Assembly: GCF_025567305.1 (NCBI RefSeq)
Contig: NZ_JAOQJP010000008.1
Span: 72,516-136,515, forward strand
DNA from: Lentihominibacter butyricus
GTDB lineage: Bacteria > Bacillota > Clostridia > Peptostreptococcales > Anaerovoracaceae
Reading direction: 5' to 3'
DNA: 64,000 bases
Shown: positions 35,058-43,086 of the stretch, piece by piece
Numbering within the stretch: position 1 is the first letter of the stretch
Layout of the letters: the number at the start of each line of letters is the position of its first letter
Notes under the pieces: generated by a model
What the model was told of the DNA's origin: nothing
What the model saw: only the letters and a program-made list of their open reading frames with translations
The model's database searches: none
Translations under genes and position numbers: made by a program

Positions 35058-36602
35058 TTACTCTTCGTCTCCAAGCGAGAATCTCGCATGTACTTTTACT
35101 TCTCTGTCGTAGCATGAGAAGCAGTCCGTAACGAGCTTGTCATCAGGCTTTGGTGTTATGAGGCTGACAACAGGAACGATGATCAGTCCTGCGAGCATTG
35201 CCAGAGCACCTGCATTTATAGGAGACTGCAGTATTTCAGGGAATGAACTCTTGAAAAGGAGATTCATTATCATGAGACCGGAGCCCCATATATAACTGCA
35301 CCAGCAGGCAGCTTTTGTCGTCTTTTTCCAGTAGAGCCCGTAGAGGAGCGGAGCCAGGAACGAACCGGCCAGAGCACCCCAGGATACACCCATGAGCTGA
35401 GCGATGAATGTGATGTTGTTCTTGTACTGTATTATCGCGATGACAACTGATATCAGTATGAACAGTATGATCAGGGCGCGTATTATGAGTACCTGAGTCT
35501 TTTCGCTCATGTTCTTTATGAAATTATCTTTCAGGAAGTCAAGCGTCAGCGTTGAGCTCGAAGCTATGACGAGTGAAGATAATGTCGACATCGAAGCTGA
35601 CAGTACCAGAAGTACCACGAGACCGATAAGGATATCAGGCAGAGTTGAAAGCATCGTCGGGATTATCGAGTCGAAGCCGTCTGTTTCAACATTTATCTGA
35701 TCTGAAAACAGTCGTCCGAAGCCGCCGAGGAAATAGCATCCGCCTGAAACGACGATGGCAAAGAGCGTTGAAATGATAGTGCCTTTATGTATAGCCTTTT
35801 CGCTTTCGATCGCATAGAATTTCTGCACCATCTGAGGAAGTCCCCATGTACCGAGTGACGTGAGTATGACTACGCTCAGCAGGCCGAGAGGATCAGGCCC
35901 GAAGAATGAATTGAACACACCGGGAGTCGATGATGCGGCAGGGTCTTCGATACGTGCCAGCGAATCTATAGCTTCGGTGAAGCCGCCCTTGCTCATCAGC
36001 ACGGCAGCAATAACAGCGACGATGCCGAACAGCATGATTATGCCCTGTATGAAATCGTTGATCGCGGTCGCCATGTAGCCGCCGGCGATAACGTAGATAC
36101 CTGTGAGGACAGCCATTATGATGATACATACTGTGTAGTCTATATTGAATGCCATACCGAAGAGTCGTGACAGTCCGTTATACAGAGATGCAGTATATGG
36201 TATCAGGAATACGAATATGATTACTGAAGCACCTATTTTCAGAGATCTGCTGCTGAATCTCGAACCGAAGAATTCCGGCATTGTTGCGGAATCCAGGTGC
36301 TGAGTCATGATCCTTGTGCGTCTGCCGAGGATCACCCATGCGAGCAGCGATCCGATGAGCGCGTTTCCGATACCGATCCAGGTGGAGGCGATACCGAATT
36401 TCCAGCCGAACTGACCTGCATAGCCGATAAATATAACTGCTGAGAAGTATGATGTGCCGTAAGCAAATGCTGTGAGCCACGGACCGACGGAACGTCCGCC
36501 GAGCACGAAGCCGCTTACATCAGTTGCGTGTTTCCTGCAGTAGAGACCGATTCCGATCATCACTGCGAAAAAGATACAAAGTAGTAAGATTTTGATAAAC
36601 AT
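35058..36602 (-). CDS. Sodium:solute symporter (SSS family), tyrosine T-box controlled
   Basis: 514 residues, about 13 membrane helices: DVSGFVLGGRSVGPWLTAFAYGTSYFSAVIFIGYAGQFGWKFG is the conserved N-terminal SSS core, with LDSATMPEFFGSRF and the Na-site helix LVVLLVLSASMSTLSSLVIASSSTLTLD. The closest named member is PutP (proline), but the leader is a T-box with a TAC codon, which argues for tyrosine. ATG 36602 follows AAGGAAAGGA. Monocistronic. The real substrate needs testing; homology alone would give a wrong name. Confidence 0.87.
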   Translation of the reverse strand: MFIKILLLCIFFAVMIGIGLYCRKHATDVSGFVLGGRSVGPWLTAFAYGTSYFSAVIFIGYAGQFGWKFGIASTWIGIGNALIGSLLAWVILGRRTRIMTQHLDSATMPEFFGSRFSSRSLKIGASVIIFVFLIPYTASLYNGLSRLFGMAFNIDYTVCIIIMAVLTGIYVIAGGYMATAINDFIQGIIMLFGIVAVIAAVLMSKGGFTEAIDSLARIEDPAASSTPGVFNSFFGPDPLGLLSVVILTSLGTWGLPQMVQKFYAIESEKAIHKGTIISTLFAIVVSGGCYFLGGFGRLFSDQINVETDGFDSIIPTMLSTLPDILIGLVVLLVLSASMSTLSSLVIASSSTLTLDFLKDNFIKNMSEKTQVLIIRALIILFILISVVIAIIQYKNNITFIAQLMGVSWGALAGSFLAPLLYGLYWKKTTKAACWCSYIWGSGLMIMNLLFKSSFPEILQSPINAGALAMLAGLIIVPVVSLITPKPDDKLVTDCFSCYDREVKVHARFSLGDEE

Positions 36603-36643
36603 AGTTTTTTTGTCCTTTCCTTTCTTTTTTGAAGGACAGTGCA

Positions 36644-36960
36644 TAAAAAAACTGCCCTCCGAACTATGTTCAGAGGGCAGATATTACCGCGTTACCACCT
36701 CTGTTTACCGCAGCTTCACAGCTGCAGCCTCACTGAGTTCTTGATAAAACTCGCTCACTGTTACGGGTGAACCCGTTCCAACCTATTTAGCTCTGAAACG
36801 ATTTAACAACAGATACGTTTCATCACTGTTCAGCGGACTGCTCTCAGAATGTATTCAGTCAGTTTCCTCCCTGCGCCTCTCACCACCCGGCAACTCTCTG
36901 TTGGATTCGTAAAGACTTACTGCTTTCCGGTCTTCGCATTTGCCAAATATTATCGCACGT
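36644..36960 (-). promoter_or_regulatory. T-box leader with TAC (tyrosine) specifier upstream of SSS gene
   Basis: On the minus strand: T-box core AGGTGGTAACGCGG (36697-36684), terminator CTGCCCTC/GAGGGCAG with a T-run (36680-36644), and Stem I with the distal GGTG loop. In the specifier loop the AGTA side faces GAATACATTC, bounded by helices AGTC/GACT and CGGA/TCCG. The codon after GAA is TAC (36853-36851). Same layout as the ileS leader, where ATC occupies this place. Confidence 0.9.
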
Positions 36961-37167
36961 ATTCATATCCATGTCAATAGTAAAATTCATAAAAATCCAT
37001 ATAAATTCATAAAAATCCACAAAAGTCCGCTGTAACCTTGTCGGCCGACTAAACCGCTGCATGTTTTTTTATGTTGATATATGCAGGGGAAGCGAATATA
37101 ATTACAATGAACTTTTCAGGACTGTTAAATTATGACAGATCAGGTACAGACAGAATGGAGATATATG

Positions 37168-38520
37168 ATGAATGAAAAATCACTTGCAGCGTTTATAGAT
37201 AATGATGCGATGCTTCAGACCTTATGTGAATGCATAGCGATAAAAAGCGTCAGCGGCAAGCCGCAGGAGGGCATGCCCTTCGGGAAAGGCGTAGCTGAGG
37301 CACTTGGATTCATACTTGCAAAGGGCAGGGAGCTGGGATTCAAGGCTGTGAATGTCGACGGATATGCGGGATATGTCGAATACTGCCCGGAAAACTGCAC
37401 AGATGACAGCGAAATGATCGGTGTTCTGGGGCACATGGATGTTGTTCCGGCAGGCGACGGGTGGAATACGGATCCGTTCGAAGGTGTGATAGCTGACGGA
37501 AGGATAACGGGAAGAGGAGCCCTCGATGACAAAGGGCCGGTGATCGCAGCGCTTTACGCGATGAAGGCGTTAAAAGATTCGGGAGCTGAGCTGAAGCGCC
37601 GGATAAGACTCATCGTAGGCACTGACGAGGAGACCGGCAGCACAGATATGGAGCGTTACAAAAAAACTGAGGAACTGCCTGTATATGCATTTACTCCTGA
37701 TGCGATGTTTCCTGTCGTGAATTCGGAAAAGAGTATGGTCGTGTTCAGGATATCAAAGCGCTTTTCGGACAGATCAGGTGCGGGAAAATACACACTTGTG
37801 AGCGCGTCGGGCGGACTTGCGGTCAATCAGGTGCCGGATAAGGCTGAGATGATTTTGAAATTCGGAGAAAAAACGGAGATCATCAGAAATACCGAAGGAC
37901 GTGCGGCTCATGGAAGCACGCCGGAAGCAGGTGTCAACGCGATAGACAGCCTGTTGAAAGAAGTCGCTGCAGACAGCAGATATGCGGGATTCCCGGCAGA
38001 GCTCAGGCAGTTCATTGAGTTCTACAATGAATATATGAGCGGTGATACAAGAGGGATAAAGCTCGGAGCAGGATACAGCGATGAAAAGCTCGGAGGATCC
38101 ACTTTCAATGCGGGAGTGCTCGGCGCCGATCAGGAGCATATCGAAGTTCTCGTGGATTACAGGTGCCCTGCGAATGAAGACTGTGAACCGTATCTTGAAA
38201 AGATCGCGCAGGTCTGCAGTGCAGAGGGTCTTGAGTTCGAGGTCGTAAAGAAAAAGCAGGGGCTATATTTTCCTGAGGACCATGAGCTCGTAAAGACACT
38301 GATGGGAGTATACGAGGAGGAAACGGGAGAGAAGGCTTCGCCTGTAAACATGGGCGGCGGAACATACGCAAAGAGCCTGCCGAATACGGTGGCTTTCGGA
38401 TCGATCTTCCCGGGGCGTGAGGATACGATGCACCAGGCCAACGAATATATCGATATCAAGGATCTTCTGGCAAGTAGCCGTATCTATGCAAAGGCTATGA
38501 TGAAACTGGCAAATCTGTAA
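37168..38520 (+). CDS. M20-family dipeptidase (PepV/Sapep-like)
   Basis: Zinc peptidase that cuts dipeptides and short peptides. Metal-site motifs: GHMDVVPAGDGWNTDPFEG with H-x-D near residues 89-91, GRGALDDKGP (bridging Asp), DEETGSTD (catalytic EE pair), and MGGGTYAKSLPNTVAFG with C-terminal His in HQANEYI. ~450 residues. Two start ATGs at 37165/37168 follow GGAG; an upstream ATG at 37132 has a weaker RBS. It begins a run of peptide-use genes with the serine hydrolase, OPT transporter and dipeptide epimerase. Confidence 0.92.
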   Translation: MNEKSLAAFIDNDAMLQTLCECIAIKSVSGKPQEGMPFGKGVAEALGFILAKGRELGFKAVNVDGYAGYVEYCPENCTDDSEMIGVLGHMDVVPAGDGWNTDPFEGVIADGRITGRGALDDKGPVIAALYAMKALKDSGAELKRRIRLIVGTDEETGSTDMERYKKTEELPVYAFTPDAMFPVVNSEKSMVVFRISKRFSDRSGAGKYTLVSASGGLAVNQVPDKAEMILKFGEKTEIIRNTEGRAAHGSTPEAGVNAIDSLLKEVAADSRYAGFPAELRQFIEFYNEYMSGDTRGIKLGAGYSDEKLGGSTFNAGVLGADQEHIEVLVDYRCPANEDCEPYLEKIAQVCSAEGLEFEVVKKKQGLYFPEDHELVKTLMGVYEEETGEKASPVNMGGGTYAKSLPNTVAFGSIFPGREDTMHQANEYIDIKDLLASSRIYAKAMMKLANL

Positions 38521-38658
38521 AAGCGGATCGACTGCTTTCGGACCGGTCGCGTTTTTTCGGTTTTTTCGATGCTTGCATTTTTTGGTTTTTTGATGTGGAT
38601 ATTTTGCTGAAAATATGTTAAAATACGGAAGTGTCAACGTATCGTTATGAGGTAAAAC

Positions 38659-38979
38659 ATGTATAAAGATACTACAGTTTATGTTGTCGGACATGGCAGG
38701 ACAGGCAGTGACAATGCCATAACAAGCAATTTCAAGATTTTTTTCATAGGCTTTGTCATAGATCGTGAAACTGACGAGATCGTGGATCTTGAGTGTTCGG
38801 CAACGATAGATATAACGAAAAGATTCGTTTACGATCTTTTTATAGGAAAGAAATTTTCAGGGTACGATGAAAAACTCGTGGCAGATATAGGCCGCCGGTA
38901 TTTCGGCTCGTCTCAGAAGGCTATAGTGATAGCATACAAGGATGCCCTGAAAAAGTACAGTGAGATAAAAAATATATGA
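38659..38979 (+). CDS. DUF3870-family protein
   Basis: 106 residues. The family pattern is visible: YVVGHGRTGSDNAITSNFKIFFIGFVIDRETDEIVDLECSATIDIT and, near the C-terminus, RYFGSSQKAIVIAYKDALKKYSE. Function unknown; family members occur near amino acid and peptide catabolism genes. ATG preceded by ATGAGGTAA (weak RBS). A clear terminator follows at 39056. Confidence 0.85.
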   Translation: MYKDTTVYVVGHGRTGSDNAITSNFKIFFIGFVIDRETDEIVDLECSATIDITKRFVYDLFIGKKFSGYDEKLVADIGRRYFGSSQKAIVIAYKDALKKYSEIKNI

Positions 38980-39055
38980 AAGCTTTATACCGAAACTGCT
39001 TTATTCAATATGCTGCAGCATAGATATGGACTGCTGTGGCTCCGTGAGTGAAATC

Positions 39056-39098
39056 CAGTATGGGTCTGATTTGTGTCGGGCCCGTACTGTTTTTTTGT
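39056..39098 (+). terminator. Intrinsic terminator
   Basis: CAGTATGGG (39056-39064) pairs with CCCGTACTG (39081-39089) with one mismatch, then TTTTTTTG. Confidence 0.78.
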
Positions 39099-39136
39099 TT
39101 CGGATCACATAAAAATTCGACAGGAGAGATTGTATT

Positions 39137-39904
39137 ATGAGAGAAAAACTGATCGCATATCTGCAGCGCGAAGGGGTAAGCGGCGCTTTTGCAGTAAAAG
39201 ATCTGAGAAGCGGAGAGATCTGTTCTTTCAATGAAGACGAAGTCGTGGCATCGGCAAGCCTGATAAAAATGTTCATACTTATCAGGGCTTTCCAGAAAAT
39301 AAGGGCCGGAGAGATGACGCTGGATGATCAGATCGAAGTCAGAGCAGAAGATGTCGTGGATTTCAGCGTACTGCTGTTTCTCGATCCGAGAAAGTACAGC
39401 CTGAGAGAGCTGCTGAAACTGATGATCGTGTACAGTGACAACACGGCTACGAATGTACTGATAGATCTGTTCGGAATGGACGGGATCAACAGCACTATCA
39501 GAGAGCTGGGATACAGCGATTCCGTACTGCAGCGAAAGATGATGGACTTCAGGGCTGCCGAAGAAGGACGCCAGAACTTTACATCTGTGAAGGAAATGCT
39601 GGATCTGATGGAAAGACTCTATGAGGACAGACTTCTGGGATCGCCTTACGACGGACAGATGCTGGATATAATGAAGGGTCAGGCAGATGAGACGATGATG
39701 AGGCAGGAGCTGCCGGATGAGCTTGTGATAGCCCGCAAGAGCGGAGAACTCGATGCTCTCGATCATGACATTGCCATAGTTTATACAGAAAAGGGGAATT
39801 ATATATATATATTCTTTGCATGGGATGCAAAGGACAACAATCATGCTCGAAAGATATTATCTGAAACGTCGAAGCTGGTTTTCGATGATTTTATGAGTAA
39901 ATAA
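39137..39904 (+). CDS. Class A beta-lactamase-like serine hydrolase without signal peptide
   Basis: 255 residues with the penicillin-binding triad: Ser41-LIK (SxxK), Ser100-Asp-Asn (SDN) and Lys201-Ser-Gly (KSG). The class A Glu166-type residue of the omega loop may lie in FRAAEEGRQNF near 139-149. There is no signal peptide, so it is cytoplasmic or uses another export route, which is unusual for a resistance enzyme. Next to peptide-use genes it may be a peptidase or amidase of this fold rather than a drug-resistance determinant. RBS AGGAGAG. Confidence 0.84.
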   Translation: MREKLIAYLQREGVSGAFAVKDLRSGEICSFNEDEVVASASLIKMFILIRAFQKIRAGEMTLDDQIEVRAEDVVDFSVLLFLDPRKYSLRELLKLMIVYSDNTATNVLIDLFGMDGINSTIRELGYSDSVLQRKMMDFRAAEEGRQNFTSVKEMLDLMERLYEDRLLGSPYDGQMLDIMKGQADETMMRQELPDELVIARKSGELDALDHDIAIVYTEKGNYIYIFFAWDAKDNNHARKILSETSKLVFDDFMSK

Positions 39905-39923
39905 TCAAATGAGGAGGAGAAAA

Positions 39924-41885
39924 ATGGAGAGTAATGAAAACAAGCGGACTGCTGACTTTTCATCAAAGGTGAGCGGCGAAAACTACAAGCCGTATGTTTC
40001 GCCTGATGAAAATATCAGGGAGTTCACGGTAAGGGCTGTCGTGATCGGCTGCATACTGGCATGCCTGTTCGGGGCGGCAAATGCATACCTTGCGATGAAG
40101 ATCGGTATGACGATATGCGCGTCGATACCGGCAGCGGTAATAGGTATGGCGGTGCTCAAGGGATTGAAGGGCAGTACAGTTCTGGAAAACAATATCGTAC
40201 AGACTGTAGGTTCATCGGGAGAAGCCCTTGCTGCAGGTGTGGCATTCACGCTGCCGGCACTGCTGTTGATGGGTGTGAATGTCAAGATGATAACGATTTT
40301 CACCATTGCAGCACTTGGCGGACTGCTGGGGTGCATACTCATGATACCGATCAGGAAGTTCCTTATAAAGGATGAGCACGGTAAACTGCCGTATCCTGAA
40401 GGCACTGCGTGTGCAGAAGTTATAGTTGCGGGGAAAGAAGGTGGGACCACTTCGAAGATGCTGTTCAAAGGCATCGGTATAGGCGGAGTGTTCAAATTCC
40501 TTACTAACGGATTCTGCCTTTTCCCTGAGGAACTCGATATACCGCTCAAAGGATATCTCAAGGGCGGAGCTGTAGGTATGGACGTGTATCCGTCACTGCT
40601 GGGTGCAGGATTCCTGGTAGGACCGAGGATCGCGGCGATGTCGCTGGCCGGATCAGTCATCGGATGGTTTGTGATACTTCCTGTGATATATTTCATCGGA
40701 CAGTATGCGCCGGATGCAATAGGTCTGGCAGACGTGCCTATCGCAGAGCTGGATCACTGGGGACTGTGGACATACTATCTCAAGTACATAGGAATAGGAT
40801 CGGTCGTAATGGGCGGATTCATAAGTCTGTTCAAGGCGATACCTATCATAGTAAGATCATTCAAGGGAACGTTCGCTGCATACAAGCTCAAAGATGAAGA
40901 GATCAAAAGGACTGACAGAAACGTATCTCCTAAGCTCTTAGTGATAGCAGCGATAATAATACTGGGGATCATCGCATTCCTGCCGGTATTCCCTAATGCG
41001 ATGGCAGGAAGCCTCGGAGCGATACTTGTATTGATATTCGGATTCATATTCGTTACGGTTTCCGCTCATCTTGTAGGTTTCGTGGGAAGCTCGAACAATC
41101 CTATCGTAGCGATGTCTATAGGAGGACTCCTCGTTACTGCTGTGCTCTTCAGAGTGATGGGATTCAGCGGAACGAGCGGAGCGATCGCTATCGTTATCGT
41201 GGGTTCGATAATCTGTATATGTATAGGTGTATCAGGAGATATGGCACAGGATCTTAAGACAGGATTCCTTCTTGGAGCTACTCCAAGAAGCCAGCAGTAC
41301 GGTCAGATGATAGGTGTCATCACATCAGCTGCAGTCATGGGTGCTGTAATAATCATGCTGGACAAAGTATACACTATAGGAAGTGAAAAGCTGGCTGCAC
41401 CGCATGCTACAATGATCAAGTCGCTGGCAGAGGGCGTAATGGAAGGAAACCTTCCGTGGTCGCTGATCCTCATAGGAATGGGCATTGCCGTTGCCGTATG
41501 GCTCATGGGCGGCGAAGTGCTGCCGTTCTCTGTAGGGCTGTACCTGCCGATACATCTCAGTGTGACTATGATGATAGGCGGAGCTATCAGAGGAATAATA
41601 GACAGCAGAAAGAAATACAGCGAAGAGACCAGAGCGAAGAAGATCGAAAAGGGAACGATGTATGCATCGGGCTATATTGCCGGAGATGCGCTTATAGGCG
41701 TAGTCGCTACAGTGCTGATATATCTCGGCACAGGAGTCGATTCATGGGGATTCCTCGATTTCCTCAGAACGGATAATGCATGGGTATCATTCGCACTGTT
41801 CCTGATTGTTATCGCATACTTTGTATACAAGATCTTCAGCAGGAGCGATGAAGACAAACTTGACGGCAGAGATCTCAAGATGTAG
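39924..41885 (+). CDS. OPT-family oligopeptide transporter
   Basis: 653 residues with ~14 or more membrane helices. Family features: FGAANAYLAMKIGMTICASIPAAVIGMAVL near residues 52-80, NNIVQTVGSSGEALAAGVAFTLPAL near 87-110 and the DEHGKLPYPEGTACAEVIVAG signature near 148-168. OPT proteins carry short peptides or metal-peptide chelates using proton motive force. Start ATG 39924 follows GAGGAGGAG. It lies 24 bases upstream of the dipeptide epimerase, giving a coupled uptake-and-use unit. Confidence 0.93.
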   Translation: MESNENKRTADFSSKVSGENYKPYVSPDENIREFTVRAVVIGCILACLFGAANAYLAMKIGMTICASIPAAVIGMAVLKGLKGSTVLENNIVQTVGSSGEALAAGVAFTLPALLLMGVNVKMITIFTIAALGGLLGCILMIPIRKFLIKDEHGKLPYPEGTACAEVIVAGKEGGTTSKMLFKGIGIGGVFKFLTNGFCLFPEELDIPLKGYLKGGAVGMDVYPSLLGAGFLVGPRIAAMSLAGSVIGWFVILPVIYFIGQYAPDAIGLADVPIAELDHWGLWTYYLKYIGIGSVVMGGFISLFKAIPIIVRSFKGTFAAYKLKDEEIKRTDRNVSPKLLVIAAIIILGIIAFLPVFPNAMAGSLGAILVLIFGFIFVTVSAHLVGFVGSSNNPIVAMSIGGLLVTAVLFRVMGFSGTSGAIAIVIVGSIICICIGVSGDMAQDLKTGFLLGATPRSQQYGQMIGVITSAAVMGAVIIMLDKVYTIGSEKLAAPHATMIKSLAEGVMEGNLPWSLILIGMGIAVAVWLMGGEVLPFSVGLYLPIHLSVTMMIGGAIRGIIDSRKKYSEETRAKKIEKGTMYASGYIAGDALIGVVATVLIYLGTGVDSWGFLDFLRTDNAWVSFALFLIVIAYFVYKIFSRSDEDKLDGRDLKM

Positions 41886-41909
41886 CGGCGGCAGAAGAAG
41901 GTAACAGAG

Positions 41910-42998
41910 ATGAAGATAACAGATATTCAGCTGAAACGCATAGATATACCATTGAAAAAGACTTTCAAGACAGCGCTCAGGACTGTGAGCGTCGCTGAAA
42001 ACGTGATCGTTCTGGTGCAGACGGACAGCGGAGCGACGGGATTCGGATGTGCGCCGCCTACAGCTGCGATAACTGGGGATACAGTCGAGTCGATTGTTTC
42101 AGCCATACGCGGGTATATAGCGCCTGCGATAATCGGTATGGACATCGAGAACACAGACGGGATCATGAATGCGATACAGGATGCGCTCCCGGGAAATACG
42201 AGTCCAAAAGCAGCATGCGATATGGCAGTCTATGATCTTGTCGGAAAACATTACGATATACCTTTGCATAAATTCCTTGGAGGATACAGAAAAACTCTTG
42301 AAACGGATCTTACGATAAGTATGAATCAGCCGGAAGAAATGAAAGCTGATGCACTCGATGCGCTCGCGCAGGGGTTTGATGCATTAAAGCTCAAGGTCGG
42401 TCTCGATCCCGAGCTTGATGTAAAGCGTGTGCAGGCCGTACGGGAAGCAGCGGGGGATAAGATAAGGCTCAGGCTCGATGCAAACCAGGGGTGGACGCCT
42501 GAACAGGCGATAGATGTGATAAACAGGCTGGACAGACTCGGCATGAACATAGAGTTCATCGAACAGCCTGTAAAGGCTCGCGATTTTGAGGGACTGAAGA
42601 AGGTCAGAGACAATGTCGATACGCTCATCATGGCAGACGAAAGCGTGTTTTCACCGCAGGATGCGATGCGGCTTCTGCAGATGGACGCTGTCGATTTCCT
42701 GAACATCAAGCTGATGAAATGCGGCGGGATATACAATGCGCTGAAGATAGCCGGTATCGCGGAAAGCTTCGGCGTGGAGTGCATGCTGGGATGCATGGTG
42801 GAGAGCAAGGTAGGGCTTGCTGCCGCTGCGCAGCTTGCTGCTGCAAAGAAGAACATCACGATGGTGGATCTCGATGCGGCCATACTGCTGGCGGAGGATC
42901 CGGTCGACGGAGGATATGAAAAGCGAATTCCGTTTTTTGATGTGACGGATGCACCGGGACTGGGGATAAGCGGTATCAGGGGGATGAAGGATATCTAA
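41910..42998 (+). CDS. Dipeptide epimerase (enolase superfamily, L-Ala-D/L-Glu type)
   Basis: 362 residues, enolase superfamily with the dipeptide epimerase site: Lys160-x-Lys162 (ALKLKVG), metal ligands Asp190 (RLDANQ), Glu218 (EQP), Asp243 (ADES), Lys267 (NIKLMK) and the substrate-recognising DxD at 320-322 (VDLDAA). The DxD pair contacts the dipeptide amino group and marks the dipeptide branch. It interconverts L- and D-residues in dipeptides such as those from murein turnover, so the M20 dipeptidase can finish their breakdown. RBS present; terminator at 43026. Confidence 0.93.
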   Translation: MKITDIQLKRIDIPLKKTFKTALRTVSVAENVIVLVQTDSGATGFGCAPPTAAITGDTVESIVSAIRGYIAPAIIGMDIENTDGIMNAIQDALPGNTSPKAACDMAVYDLVGKHYDIPLHKFLGGYRKTLETDLTISMNQPEEMKADALDALAQGFDALKLKVGLDPELDVKRVQAVREAAGDKIRLRLDANQGWTPEQAIDVINRLDRLGMNIEFIEQPVKARDFEGLKKVRDNVDTLIMADESVFSPQDAMRLLQMDAVDFLNIKLMKCGGIYNALKIAGIAESFGVECMLGCMVESKVGLAAAAQLAAAKKNITMVDLDAAILLAEDPVDGGYEKRIPFFDVTDAPGLGISGIRGMKDI

Positions 42999-43025
42999 CA
43001 GGCAGGATCGGAGAGAATATACAGA

Positions 43026-43084
43026 AACGATCTCTGGAGAGAAACGCCGCAGCGCGGGGCTCTTTCGGGGATCGTTCTGTTTTA
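43026..43084 (+). terminator. Terminator of the peptide-use operon, target of the intron
   Basis: AACGATC (43026-43032) pairs with GATCGTT (43070-43076), with a G+C-rich inner hairpin, then CTGTTTT. The group II intron begins directly after it. Confidence 0.75.
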
Positions 43085-43086
43085 TG

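Noticed and set aside
39137..39904. Acquired beta-lactam resistance gene
   Set aside because: No signal peptide and context of peptide metabolism; the triad alone does not show resistance.
43026..43084. Small regulatory RNA at the intron border
   Set aside because: The sequence is explained as the operon terminator followed by the intron 5' end.
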